Below are positions 1-11,043 of a stretch of DNA of 64,000 nucleotides, piece after piece (position 1 is the stretch's first letter; every line of letters starts with the position of its first letter). The position numbers and the translations under genes are program-made. Source of the DNA: Imbricaverruca yamaguchii (Eukaryota > Arthropoda > Thecostraca > Neoverrucidae); contig JAOTOL010001634.1 in NCBI GenBank assembly GCA_034440575.1, positions 1,107,001-1,171,000 of the forward strand, read 5' to 3'. The notes beneath the pieces were generated by a model. The model made no database searches, was not told the DNA's origin, and was given only the letters and a program-made list of their open reading frames with translations.

Positions 1-1279
1 CTATCTCAGGAATAAATGTTGCATTCAGGCAGAATCATAAGGTTTTCAATGTCCAAGAGCATTAAATCAAGTGTGTGAAGTGTGTAATTTCTTCACTATG
101 TGTGTGACACACCAGGCATGGACAATTATGTGCAATGTGCTATATTCATAGTGAAGAATATGGCTGTTTCTTTGCCAACTGAAAAATAACCATTTGGTAA
201 GAAAATGAGTGGTAACAGTAATTTTCATGCTAAAATACCTCATATCCAAAAAAGGAATTCCAAAGAACCAAAATTTATCTTGATCTTCAACTTTACCTGT
301 TAATCTACATTAGGTTAGGTTATGTGGCATTTTTTTTTTTGCATTTCATTTTATGCTGTTGCCTAACTCAAGATTCCTTTTTGCTTGATTCATAAAGGTA
401 AACTGTCCATAAAATTTCTTATTGTTAGCTTAAGCTGCAATAATAATGGAAACATGTCCAAGTTAAAAAAAGGCATAAAAATATCCAAACATAATCCACC
501 ATAGCTCCTTTGTTTGCTTCATGGCTGTGAAAACATGCAAAACATGTCTCGTGATTACCTTAAGTGCAATAACACCAGCCCAGGTGTTATTTGATAAATG
601 CAGCTGTTTCCAGCATCATTCAGTCAAGTGTCAAGGGTCAGGAATGATATCAGGTTGATGTGTATTGTTCCAGTTGTTGCTTCCTATAAGCTGAAGAAAT
701 TCCAGACCCAGCCTAAAACGCGTTAATAACACAGGAATATATGAAGCATTTCCCAGTCCGATGCCTATTATCAACACCACAATCGCAGACCTCCACTAAT
801 AACTAATAGAATACCGATGTCTTCGCTGCGCCACAGATGAAAGCTGAGCAAGGTCTATTTTTTACTAGACGGCCGACTGTTCGCCAGCAGCACGCTCCGC
901 GTTCTACTCCGGTCGGTCCCGGCTGGGGCAGCGGTATATGAGCAAAAGACCGAGCGCGGCCCCTGATCCCACATATTTTGGCCCTGGAATGAATTGTTGT
1001 AAAATGAAAAGTTGTCGATAGATTTGGATAAAAAGTAGTGCAAATGATGTTAGGTACATGATGAACAGATATAAAGTGAGAAACATCTTTTAAAATATTG
1101 CAATTGCGCTTTTGAGGTCTAATTTCTATAATCTTTTTCCCAAATTTGTGCGGTATTCGGCACGTATGGCCCATGAAATTAAAATCCCTCATAACCGATA
1201 AATACTTGCGAAGTGACGCTGGGGATGTTTGTAGTTATGTAATCTACTAATCTTCTCCCCATGAATTTTCATGGTGGAG
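1..1279. other. AT-rich intergenic DNA, no gene seen
   Basis: I see no convincing coding region or structured RNA here. Open frames are short and overlap on both strands, as expected by chance. Confidence 0.5.
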
Positions 1280-1640
1280 GAGTATTTGTCTGGGGGCGTC
1301 ATTTCTTAGGAGGTTCACCCTGTGCAAATACCTGAAGGGGCGCCTTCGGTAGAAAATCCGCTTAGCGGGGGAGGGTCGTACATTTGAGCACACTGAAGGG
1401 GTGCTTCTATTTGAAAAAAATGTGAGGGGAGCACTCGAGTCATCCCGGAGGGGCGCGGGTTCAACATTTAATGAGGACATGTCGACGAGTCCACCGACCA
1501 TCCCTGAATCCTCACGACCATCCTGTAGGGCACGGATTGACGCTCAGGCAGAGTGTTGCTTTATATACTTTTAAGGGGGCAATTGCCCCATCAATGTTGG
1601 CTTTGCGCCAGATCCCCCGCCCCCGGGACCCTGTGGAGTG
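1280..1640. repeat. Degenerate interspersed repeat, copy 1
   Basis: Short imperfect units centred on phrases such as 'gaggggcgc' and 'cactcgag' are followed by a 'tttatatactttt' plus 'ggggc..attgccc' block. The same phrases recur at 45390-46350, so this is a dispersed repeat family. I cannot assign a class. Confidence 0.45.
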
Positions 1641-2495
1641 TGACCCCCGATGAAATTGGGCATGCCATTACTTTCACGTATTTACCCCACTCCCCAGCCA
1701 TATAATTTTCAGAATTGAACTTCCGGGCGCTCACGATTTATTTATATATGGGCGCTTTTGCTAAAAAAATTAGGAAGGGGTGCACTGGAGCCTCATTGTA
1801 GGTCCACGTTTCCTGGTAAGATGGACGACACCTTGCCATGAACGGACACATGTCCCCTGTGCCCTCTGTATGTATCTACAAAGGGATGAACGGCAGGGAC
1901 GCGGCAGGTCGGAGCACAGGCTTGATGGGAAGTAGATGTTGTGTATTTTGCTTGGTATGTGCGTACATACATAAATATGTATATATATGTACATATACAT
2001 AAAACAAAATATTTCGCTTCATATATGAATGCATTATTTCGAAATCACATGATCATTTTCCCCACCTTGAACACCCCAGCATCCCTCCTTTACATCCATA
2101 CCACACTACGCAGCGCCTACCAGTGCCCTCGTTTTGCATATATGCGGCGCCGCCGTCGGGAGCTGTTTTTAAAAGTCGAGTTGACCACTAGTTATATACA
2201 GAGGTCAATGAGCAAGGTCGTCTAGCAAGCTGATTGGAGTGAAATATTTTCCCATTGTGTAGGAAAAATATGTGTCCATATTTTTAATTAGCTTCAAATG
2301 GTGCGCACTACAGACATTCGTGGTGAGCGTCTTTGCGAACATGTGGGTATCCGTATTCCATGTGGTGGATGAAGAGGTGGTGGAGGTGAGCATTGAGAGG
2401 ATTTGTGGTCGCTATTGATATGAATAGGCGACATCAGTGACTCAGTGATACCAGAGTATTCTAGTTGATCGGAATACGCATTTTGGTGTGCAGAA
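1641..2495. promoter_or_regulatory. 5' flank of NOL10
   Basis: This is the AT-rich region upstream of the NOL10 start codon. It must hold the promoter if the intronless copy is transcribed. I see no unambiguous TATA box, so no core element is called. A GC-rich patch near 2100-2165 contains many CpGs and could mark the start region. That is weak evidence. Confidence 0.25.
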
Positions 2496-4571
2496 ATGCA
2501 GGCATCAAATCTAAACAATGTGAAAATCTACAATCTGACGGCCGGGAAATCACTTCCTGACTGGCTGTCAGAAAAGAAGAAACGAAGCCTTCTAAGGAAG
2601 GATGTGGAAATCAGCAGGAGGATAGAGCTGATTCAAGACCTTGATATGCCAGGGGTGAGCTCATGCGTTGGCTTGTCACCTGATCAGCAGTACATTGTAG
2701 TTACAGGAATGTACAAGCCTACCATGAAGTGTTTTGATGTGAATGAGCTCTCCTTGAAATTTGAACGGTGTTTTGACAATGAGGTTGTTAAGTTTGATTT
2801 CTTGAGTGATGATTATGCAAAGCTGATATTTTTACAGCAAGACAGGTATGTTGAGCTTCACACTCAAGGTGGTAGATACTTTCGGCTCAGAGTGCCAAAA
2901 TATGGTAGGGATATGGCCCACCATATTGAAGCATGTGATATCTACATTGCATGTGCAGGCAGTGAAATTTATAGGCTAAATCTAGAGAGAGGATGCTTTC
3001 TCAGTCCACTGCAGACTGAGGCAGCATGTGTGAATGTTTGCAAAATTAACAAAGTCCATCAGCTTTTGATGGCTGGCACAGAAGAAGGAAAAGTAGAGGC
3101 ATGGGACCCTCGATCAAGAACAAGATGTGGCATACTTGACTGTGCATCAGGAGCACTGGAAGCTGACTCAGAAATTGATGGCATTCCTAGCATCACTGCA
3201 ATGGAAATGAGTAGCTCTCTGCAATTGGGAGTAGGTCTCAGTACAGGTCAAGTGATGCTGTATGACATAAGGTCAGACAAGCCTCTGTTGGTCAAAGACC
3301 ACTACAATGAGCTTCCAATCAAGGACATCAGGTTCCAGCCTGACATTGATCTTGTTATGTCCATGGATGCCAAGGTGGTCAAAATTTGGGAGAAGGAGAC
3401 AGGGAAGCCATATACATCAATCTCATCTGACAAACAGCTCAACAACCTGTGCACAGTCCCAAACACAGGTTTGTTATTCATTGCAAATGAAGCACAGAAG
3501 GTACAAACATACTATATCCCATCCATTGGCCCAGCTCCCAAGTGGTGCAATTTCTTGGATAATCTGACAGAGGAGCTAGAAGAATCTGATGTAGCCACCA
3601 TCTATGACAACTACAAGTTTGTGACAAGACAGGAGTTGGATGATCTAGGATTGACGCATTTGCTGGGCACCAACTTGCTGCGTGCTTACATGCATGGGTT
3701 CTTTGTAGACATCCGACTATATAAGAAGGCCAAGGCTGTGGCAGATCCATTTGCATTTGAAAGCTACCGCAAGCAGAAGATTAAGGAGAAGCTGGATGCT
3801 TCTCGTGACAACCGTGTCAAGCTTACCAAGTTGCCTGCTGTCAACAAGGAGATTGCAATGAAACTAATGAATGGTGCAAAGTCTTCCAACAGCAAAAAGC
3901 GTACAGCAACACAGGGTCTTCTTGCTGATGACCGCTTCAAGGCCATGTTTGAGAACCCCGACTTCACGGTGGACCGCGAGTCTGAGACGTTCCGCCTGCT
4001 GAACCCAGTGCTGAGCTCACTGGAGGAAGCACGCGCCGAGAAGCTCGAGCGTCGTCTGCGACTGGCGGAAGAGCAGCGTCGTCAGCAAGAGGAACGTCGC
4101 CTGGAGCGCGAGGAGCCTGAAGGCCGGCCCAGCTCTGAGGAAGACGACGATGATGACGAGGATGAGGACGAGGGCAGCTCGGATGAAGAGTTTGTCAACG
4201 AGCGGCAGCGGCGCCAGCGCGACCGGGCCGAACAGCGACTGCGGCTGCGGCCGGAGTTGGTGCCCAACCCGGCAGCGGCGGGGTCTTTGAAGGTGTTACA
4301 AGGCGACAGCGTGCGCGAGATCACAGGTGCCGGCCGCCGGCAGAAGCGCGTCAGCCTGGGCGACCGGCTGCGGCAGCAGCAACAGACGGCCGGCACCGTG
4401 CAGCACCTCGCCGGCTTCGGCAACCGACAGATGTCGTTCTCGCTGGGCAAGAAGAAGCGCGGCGATTCGCGCCGACGACTGGAAGCGGAGCAACACCACG
4501 CAGAGCGCCGAAAGATCCGCCGCTCGGCCAGCTCGCTGGGCAAGACTACCGGCCAGTTTCGACAATCATAG
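2496..4571 (+). CDS. NOL10: Nucleolar protein 10 (NOL10/Enp2 family), intronless
   Basis: A 691-aa protein encoded in one uninterrupted frame. The family (yeast Enp2) is a nucleolar WD-repeat subunit of the small-subunit processome needed for 18S rRNA maturation. The start reads 'MQASNLNNVKIYNL', the expected N-terminus. A WD40-type propeller covers roughly residues 40-340, with 'SDKPLLVKDH' and 'WCNFLDNLTEELEE' recognisable. A NUC153-type segment ('DDRFKAMFENPDF') lies near residue 475. An acidic run (about 547-565) and a basic glutamine- and arginine-rich tail follow. Length equals the usual size (about 690 aa) and I see no breaks. Animal NOL10 genes normally have many introns, so this is either a functional retrocopy or a lineage with intron loss. 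Base composition jumps near 3945 from moderate GC to very GC-rich. Identity is near certain; active status is inferred from the intact frame. Confidence 0.95.
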   Translation: MQASNLNNVKIYNLTAGKSLPDWLSEKKKRSLLRKDVEISRRIELIQDLDMPGVSSCVGLSPDQQYIVVTGMYKPTMKCFDVNELSLKFERCFDNEVVKFDFLSDDYAKLIFLQQDRYVELHTQGGRYFRLRVPKYGRDMAHHIEACDIYIACAGSEIYRLNLERGCFLSPLQTEAACVNVCKINKVHQLLMAGTEEGKVEAWDPRSRTRCGILDCASGALEADSEIDGIPSITAMEMSSSLQLGVGLSTGQVMLYDIRSDKPLLVKDHYNELPIKDIRFQPDIDLVMSMDAKVVKIWEKETGKPYTSISSDKQLNNLCTVPNTGLLFIANEAQKVQTYYIPSIGPAPKWCNFLDNLTEELEESDVATIYDNYKFVTRQELDDLGLTHLLGTNLLRAYMHGFFVDIRLYKKAKAVADPFAFESYRKQKIKEKLDASRDNRVKLTKLPAVNKEIAMKLMNGAKSSNSKKRTATQGLLADDRFKAMFENPDFTVDRESETFRLLNPVLSSLEEARAEKLERRLRLAEEQRRQQEERRLEREEPEGRPSSEEDDDDDEDEDEGSSDEEFVNERQRRQRDRAEQRLRLRPELVPNPAAAGSLKVLQGDSVREITGAGRRQKRVSLGDRLRQQQQTAGTVQHLAGFGNRQMSFSLGKKKRGDSRRRLEAEQHHAERRKIRRSASSLGKTTGQFRQS

Positions 4572-5672
4572 TATTGCAAGCAGGTTCTGTTCCACTATTT
4601 GGGGGAAGGGGTTGGGTAGGCGTGATGTTGGTCTCTGATTGTTTTATGCGCAGGCAGGACGGAATGTTTCGTTTTGGCCATATGCATCGTCCACTATTCA
4701 TTATAAGTGACCGTGTGGGTAGGATGCGTGATGCATAGCGCAGCATCATGTTCTGTATGTCGGATCCACCTGCATTTTTGTATTTTGCGGGATCAAACCA
4801 CATGTACATTTGCCGAAATACATGGCTATGTCTGTGTATCGTTCTTTTTAAGAAAGGTCGAAGGAAGTGATAATGGAAGGAACTGTGTTCTATTTTCGAC
4901 TTTCCGGGATTCGCCACGCAATATCGACGTGTGTCCTGCGAACGTGTTAACTGGCTGCTTCGTGATGTGGTTCCACTTGCACAATTGAACAGCCTATTGA
5001 GCAGTTAACGACTTGCTGGACTGCTAAGAGAACTTGTGTCGTGAGCCATATCAAGTGGATTCATCAGTAATGGACTCTGGAACCCGCCGGTGGCAGATTT
5101 AACTGTTGGCGTAAGAAGGGCATCGTTAGTATTTTGGATTGAATCGGTCATATACAAGGTGAAATTGCAGCATAGTGGGCGACATCCGCGCATTTGAATC
5201 CAAGCTGATGCTCTTGAGCTAAAATTACCTGTCATCCGGTCCACTCTTCTTGAATCTAATCATTAACGTACAAAAACATTTGACACAAATAGGGATGTTG
5301 AAACTGGTTTCTTGACCATTGTTGGGCTATACTGTTCTGTTCCAGCAAACGATGAGAATGGGGCTCAATGCTTATATACTCAGGGGCGTCAAGTTGCTGG
5401 AATGGTTGAAGGCCGTACAATATTGTTTAGGCCAGAATTTGAACGTCGCGCCTATCTGCGGGTGTTACGATGCGCCTGGCTTTATTTTTGGAAGCTGTAA
5501 CTTAAATGTGTCATGAAATGATGATATCCAACGGCTAGGAGTGTGAAGATAATTTGGAGTGCTTCCGAGTTCTTACAGCACATCCACTCATTGCTTCCCC
5601 AGGCTGAGGCCAGGGGGCACTATTGAGCAACCGATGTACGAGCATGATGATAAACATGTTGCCTTTCAGTAA
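4572..5672. other. NOL10 3' flank, no further gene seen
   Basis: I see no coding region and no clear AATAAA directly after the NOL10 stop. Short open frames on both strands look like chance. Confidence 0.4.
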
Positions 5673-5850
5673 GAGTGGTGGTTATTGGTTTTACAGCACA
5701 TCAACTTTTCAGTCGTGTAGTGTCGCCGATCTCTCATGCCGATTGGTCCCGGGCGAAGAGTAGCGGCAAGTGAGACTTGAACCCACAATCTTTGTATTGG
5801 AAGGTGAGCAACCAGTGTTAAATTATTCGTGAAATAAGGTGGAGTATACC
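5673..5850 (-). repeat. tRNA-derived SINE, copy A
   Basis: On the minus strand a tRNA-like head carries a B-box match ('GGTTCAAGTC') and an A-box-like 'ACTGGTTGC' upstream. A body with 'CGCCCGGGACCAATCGG' and a 3' end 'TGCTGTAAAACCAATAACC' follow. The same arrangement recurs at 47391-47570 with substitutions and small indels. Two independent copies with RNA polymerase III boxes make a SINE the best reading; it is too degenerate in the acceptor stem to be a tRNA gene. Confidence 0.7.
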
Positions 5851-5875
5851 ATCTTTGTACAATGAGGAGATATCT

Positions 5876-6121
5876 GTACTGTCTTGATGTACTAGCCAAA
5901 CGCGAGGCAACTTCACGGCCCCGAACAGGAGTCACTCGGGAGCGTCACGCTCCGACCGCGCGCAGCGGGACCCACACAACCTCGCACCGCGGACTCACAA
6001 CCGCGCGCCGCGGGACTCACACGAAGAGTACCCGCCAATCCCACGGCCGCCGCTCTGGCGGTGTCACTCCAATATCTCACGTGCTGTGTCCGCTGCCTAG
6101 ATGTCGCCACACAACACTACA
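5876..6121 (-). repeat. Candidate 3' LTR of a Ty3/Gypsy-like remnant
   Basis: On the minus strand, about 120 bp after the pol stop, a purine tract ('AGGGGAGGATAA') is followed by 'TGTAGTG', which is where an LTR should begin. The left border 'tgtact' at 5876 gives TGTA...TACA ends. The segment contains short direct repeats. The 5' end of the element is missing, so a matching LTR cannot be checked and the left border is a guess. Confidence 0.4.
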
Positions 6122-6243
6122 TTATCCTCCCCTACGAAATAAGGCTGGAGCGTGCCTACCTAAGCAACACAATTTCGCGTGCTACAATTACAAATGAAGC
6201 GCTACGCTTGAACAATCCAAAGCCTCTTGGTACAACAGCACAC

Positions 6244-7070
6244 CTAAATACTCGCACATTTGTCAAAACCGTATCGAAGAGGAGCCCGACTGACTCGACC
6301 AGATCTGGTTCTCAACGGTGTCTCGCGCTCGCTAGACGGCATCGCTGCATCTTCTTGCTGCGTCTGGGGATGCAGCCGCGCCTGTTGACCCAACTGCGCA
6401 TGTCGGCCTCCGCCGGACATCTCGTCCCCCTCAGGAGTCTCCACCGGCGTCGGGTTCTGCTCCCTGGAGTCTGCTTCGGGCCTCGGGCGCTCCTCGCACA
6501 CTCCGCGGCTGTTTCCTGTGCTCGTAAGTCGATCAGCGTGAACTCTTGTACCGTCATCGAGCACGAAACTCGCCGGTCCGCGCCGCTCGAAGACTCTTCG
6601 GGCGCGAGAACCTCAACCGCCCTTTACGTGCCTGTGGCGGATGACGGTGCCGTACAGCGTCCCCCACGGCGAAGTCGGGAGCCTTCACACGATGTGTGCG
6701 GTCGAAGTAGGCCTTCTGACGAGCCTGCTTATGCGTCACGCGGTCCCGCAGGTCAGCCCGTCTCGGCCGTAGTCGCCCTCCGACGTCCACCGCTGCGCTG
6801 AGCTTGTTGCGCATCGGACGCCCGTGCAGCAGTTCGGCTGGACTGCAACCAGTGGTTGCTTGAATCGTGCTCCGGTATGACAGCAGAAACAGCTGGAGAC
6901 ACTGAGAACTGTCAGCCTTTTCCAGATCTGCTGTCTGAAGTGCTGCCTTGATCGTCTTGTTCGCCCGCTCAACCTGGCCAGATGACTGCGGATGATAAGG
7001 AGACACTTTTATGTGAGCGACCCCAACACTGCGCAGGTACGAGAAGCATCGGAAAGCGCTCGACGAGTAG
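6244..7070 (-). pseudogene. Ty3/Gypsy-type integrase C-terminus, truncated and frameshifted
   Basis: The minus strand encodes the end of a retrotransposon polyprotein. 'SPYHPQSSGQVERANKTIK' is the conserved C-terminal catalytic region of Gypsy integrases, with the final catalytic glutamate. It is followed by a 'YRSTIQATTGCSPAELLHGR' region and a 'FDRTHRVK' basic segment. A frameshift near 6560 separates this from a C-terminal tail ending 'PLRYGFDKCASI'. Everything upstream (rest of integrase, RT, protease, gag) is absent beyond about 7070, so this is a 5'-truncated fossil. The LTR-like end just downstream supports the assignment. Confidence 0.8.
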
Positions 7071-7560
7071 GGTCCGGATCCGCCCCCAAAACAATTTCCC
7101 CCAAAAGTGACGTCACCAGGGGCGATAGATTTTCAAGACTTTTCACAACCTACACTATGTTTTTGACTCTGGGGAGTTCATTTTGGGGATATATGAAAAA
7201 GCAAAATTTATTTGGAATGAGAAAAGGACACCGAAATCGACCAGGGCCATAACATTTTTTGCCCCCCCAAAATACATTATTTTTTTTGAAATTTCAAAAC
7301 TGAGTTTTCAAGTTTTCTTTAATTTTCCCTTTCCAATGGATAGAGCAGTCAGAGAAATGTTGTTGGAAGTCAACTTTCCCTAATAAAAATGCTTGCTTTA
7401 GCCAGAATCATACTATTTGAACTGCAATTGGCAAATGTGCAAAATTTATATGTAGCCAAAAACTAAAAAAAAAAAAAATCCACTCGTACGTTTTGTTGCA
7501 TCCATAGAGGTAGGGTAACGCTGAGCATTTCATTACAATTTTTGTATCCGTTAAAGCGTG
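7071..7560. other. AT-rich unassigned DNA
   Basis: I see only poly-T and poly-A stretches and short open frames. A phrase 'gggtccggatccgccccc' hints at another old repeat, but no class can be given. Confidence 0.35.
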
Positions 7561-7775
7561 ACGACTGGTTTAACTTTTTTGGAGGCGACCTCACATGACC
7601 TCGACTAACTCGTTGACCCTAGATGATCTGACTGCACGATTTTGAAACAGCATGCCAAGTTGAAAGGTATGCGAAATTTGGGCGCGCTGCCGCGCGCCGT
7701 TCTTCCGCCATCCGCGAAAAACCCGAGGGGGCGGTTGAAGACCCCCTCCCCCCGAGACGGGATGGGTTAACATAA
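7561..7775 (+). repeat. Interspersed repeat pair, copy 1
   Basis: Shares an ordered set of blocks with 11907-12110: 'cgttgaccctagatga', 'ggcgcgctgccgcgcg', 'cgcgaaaaa', 'gcggttgaag' and a final 'gggttaa'. Order and spacing are kept in both copies, so they are one repeat family in the same orientation. I see no coding capacity. Confidence 0.6.
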
Positions 7776-9860
7776 GCATCCTTGAAAGCATAATAATCCA
7801 ATACTAGGTGTCTCACAAAATAAATGAAAAAGATGCGCATATCAGCAGGCTATGGGCAAAAAATTGAGTTGGAAACTTCAATGATGTTATAAAAGACAAT
7901 AGTTATGAGGAATTTTGACATGCTAGTGAACTCGTTTCGACATCTCACACAGGACGAAAAACCAATATTTTAACGCTGCGGGCAACTCACCCATAGACTA
8001 CTCGTCCACTCTCGGTAGAGGTGTGATACATGCCCATGCTCTCAGACCCCACAATAGCGGGGTTCCACATCCGCATCTTCGTGCCTCATACCCGGAGGAG
8101 ATGGGTCTTTGTAGCATTGCAGGAGGTCCAAGACGATGGTACTTACTTGATGCGACTTTGCTTATAATTCGAAAATCGACAAATCTACCAGTTTTCAACA
8201 AATGGATATGGCTCCTATGGCTTTCCAGATGCCTTGAAACGGCGTCAATCAGACAGAAGTACGCTTACCACTATCGATAGGTTTTGATAAAAATCCCACA
8301 TCTGTTATCAGCTTGTGCCCATCCTGTGAATGCTGTGACTATATCATGTTCGCTGACGCAATAGTTATTCACCTAGAGTGGGCAAGACTGGATCAACCTA
8401 TCCACTCGCACAACGTGATATGGTCTCCAGGCAGACGAGATGACGCGCCCGACATGTCATGCGTCAATAGATGACGCTAGACATGCCTGATGCTCGATAA
8501 TTACACCGTAGGATAATTCCATCTAGGATTGTCACAGTTCACGCAAAATATAACAAAAGTAGCCAAATCCAAAGTAGCCCACGCTCCGGCATGCCTCAAT
8601 CGCCATGACTATATTCTGCAGCAGACTATATTACCAATAACTGACAACCCTTGGTAATTACTAGACATCAGTGTCTTGTGACATCTTGTGAGGAAGAACA
8701 GTACACGCGTCTCTCCCGCCACCACCCTGATCGCCACAGCTGACAAATATGTCTCCTCCACAAGCGCTTTTTCAGCTGTACTCCCAGGAACATACATCTG
8801 AAATGGACTCGAGACCACCTGACGCCAAAATAACAGCAACTAACCGAACATTGTGAACGCCAAACGTAGGTAAGGTTACGTTAATCGTCCATGGTACATT
8901 TTGATACATTCCAGCAACCGTGTGGGGAACCGGACTTCGAGTCGGCGCCCAGTGGCGCAACGTAGCGGCCGAATATGGAACTAATGTCTGTGCGTTCAGT
9001 CGCTGAGAAGACTAGTCATGAAGAGTTCTGGAGATGGCCGACATAGGGTGGGGGCACAAGTAGCCCTCCACCCTCCACCCACTGGAAGGTGGATGGACAG
9101 TCAGAACCAGGCTAAGAACGGAGCCATGTTTTAAATGAACAGTCAATTGATCCAATGCATGCTCCATTGTGTCATTGTATCATCCATCAGTGGGACGGAC
9201 GAATGCGAGGGGAGCATATACCGCCACCATTTTTGTCATTGAGTATCGGTCGTAAGAGCCTGGCCTCGAATTAGCGGATTATACCTTTCGCCATCTAATC
9301 ATTACATCGCTGTAGTGTTTGCTTTTTTTCTTTTTATCTCACTTCCATAAGTAAGTTACCCATTACTCAAGGTGGTACAGCTAGGCCAAACCGTTCATAT
9401 ATGGGTAGTCTCACGTCGCATGCTGGTATCTGTGGATTCGCAAATGTTTATGTGCTGATGCAATAGTGCATTATAATGCACGCAAAACATGACGAATAAT
9501 GAATAGTTTTAACGCAAATACACTTTCCTGCCACATGCCCTTTCCTCCATTGTTTAAAGAGATCTAGTTATATTTTATTGACATTTAGAATGCAGTGATG
9601 TTTAATTGAAGTTCAATGTTTTTAACGCAGTAGTCGTATGCCAATTTCCTTATCAATGCACGTGTGATCTTCACCGATATAGCAACACCCCTAAACAATA
9701 CGTGGAATGGGGCGAGGCTTTTCTTCATTGATTTGGCGCACCCCTGTGGTGTTCGCTGTAGCACTGAGCAACGCACGCGGAAATTGGCTGCCACCTGTCG
9801 CAGTCGCCGTATGCCTCAGCTTGCCTTAGTGCCGCCCCGCAGGTGCACTGTCGGATAGGT
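7776..9860. other. Intergenic DNA, no gene seen
   Basis: No recognisable protein similarity, RNA gene or long tandem repeat found on either strand. Confidence 0.4.
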
Positions 9861-9913
9861 ATGGAAAAGCAGCCGCTGAGGAAGCGGCTGGCCTTCCGTA
9901 TTGCTCAGCGCCG
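9861..9913 (+). CDS. Candidate short first coding exon
   Basis: An ATG with G at -3 and +4 opens 17 codons ('MEKQPLRKRLAFRIAQR') and then meets a strong donor, CCG|GTAAGT, in phase 2. The peptide is basic and unrecognised. The 39-bp minisatellite starts about 32 bp after the donor, the same geometry seen at the Dscam exons further right. No downstream exon was identified, so this could be chance. Confidence 0.25.
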
Positions 9914-9944
9914 GTAAGTTCACCTCGAGCTGGATCAGCTCGGA

Positions 9945-10540
9945 ATGGTATCGGGTGATGCACCATGTCTCAGTTCGCCTCTGGGCGGTATCAGGTGATG
10001 CACCATGTCCAGTTCGCCTCTGGGCGGTGTCAGGTGATGCACCATGCTCAGTTCGCCTCTGGGCGGTATCAGGTGATGCACCATGCTCAGTTCGCCTCTG
10101 GGTGGTGTCAGGTGATGCACCATGTCCAGTTCGCCTCTGGGCGGTATCAGGTGATGCACCATGTCCAGTTCGGCTCTGGGCGGTGTCAGGTATTGAACCA
10201 TGCCCAGTTCGGCTCTGGGCGGTGTCAGGTATTGCACCATGCCCAGTTCGGCTCTGGGCGGTATCAGGTGATGCACCATGCCCAGTCGGCTCTGAATTGT
10301 GTCAGGTATTGCACCATGCCCAGTTCGGCTCTGGGCGGTATCAGGTAATGCACCATGCTCAGTTCGGCTCTGGGCGGTGTCAGGTGATGCACCATGTCCA
10401 GTCGGCTCTGAATTGTGTCAGGTGATGCACCATGCTCAGTTCGGCTCTGGGCGGTGTCAGGTGATGCACCATGTCCAGTCGGCTCTGAATTGTGTCAGGT
10501 GATGCACCATACTCGGTTCGGCTCTGGGCGGCGTCAGGTG
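9945..10540. repeat. 39-bp minisatellite, about 15 copies
   Basis: Units contain 'ggtgatgcaccatg' followed by 'cagttcgcctctgggcgg', with a variant set in which 'ctctgaattgtgtc' replaces part of the unit. Because 39 is a multiple of three, long open frames run through the array; these are repeat artefacts. Confidence 0.9.
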
Positions 10541-10988
10541 TGTCAGTTTCAGTTATGTTTCAGGCGCCTCTTCAGTTTCTGAGCGTCCCTTTGGAACTTC
10601 AGGGACGTCCTAGATCTGCTTGGGCGCCGCTGGATGTGTAGAAGAAGCGCCAGCATATATCATGCCGCCACTGAAGCTCGCATGGTGCCCCTCTCGAAGA
10701 GTCGGACGCCCCCTGGAACTTTTGAACACCCATGAGAAATTGCAGGGTGCCCTGGAGCTGCTTGGATGTTCGCCCCTGAAGCCCACCTGCAACACGGAAA
10801 TTCTACCTGTCAAGCCAAACATCCCAGTCCAGATCATCCATTCCTTATTTAGAACGGACGCATTTTATGGGCAAAATCACGCAGGCAAATGCAAATCATT
10901 TTTTCGTCAACGCAAAGCATTCGTTAAGCTTTAACTCATGGCACTTCAGGGAACTGAGGAGCTGTGATTACGAGCAGCTATTTTTTTT

Positions 10989-11014
10989 TATCCTACCGCT
11001 GCAGCGGTAGGATA
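10989..11014. repeat. Perfect 26-bp palindrome
   Basis: A 13-bp arm ('tatcctaccgctg') is followed at once by its exact reverse complement, with T-rich DNA on the left and A-rich DNA on the right that weakly extends the pairing. Confidence 0.85.
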
Positions 11015-11023
11015 CAAAAAATA

Positions 11024-11043
11024 ATTTGGCCCATGGGCCAAAT
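11024..11043. repeat. Perfect 20-bp palindrome
   Basis: 'atttggcccatgggccaaat' equals its own reverse complement. It lies 9 bp from the 26-bp palindrome. Confidence 0.85.

Noticed and set aside
5673..5850. Functional tRNA gene
   Set aside because: Has a B box but no foldable acceptor stem; a second diverged copy with the same non-tRNA body shows it is a SINE.
9901..10425. 174-codon frame through the 39-bp array
   Set aside because: Repeat artefact; several frames on both strands are open for the same reason.
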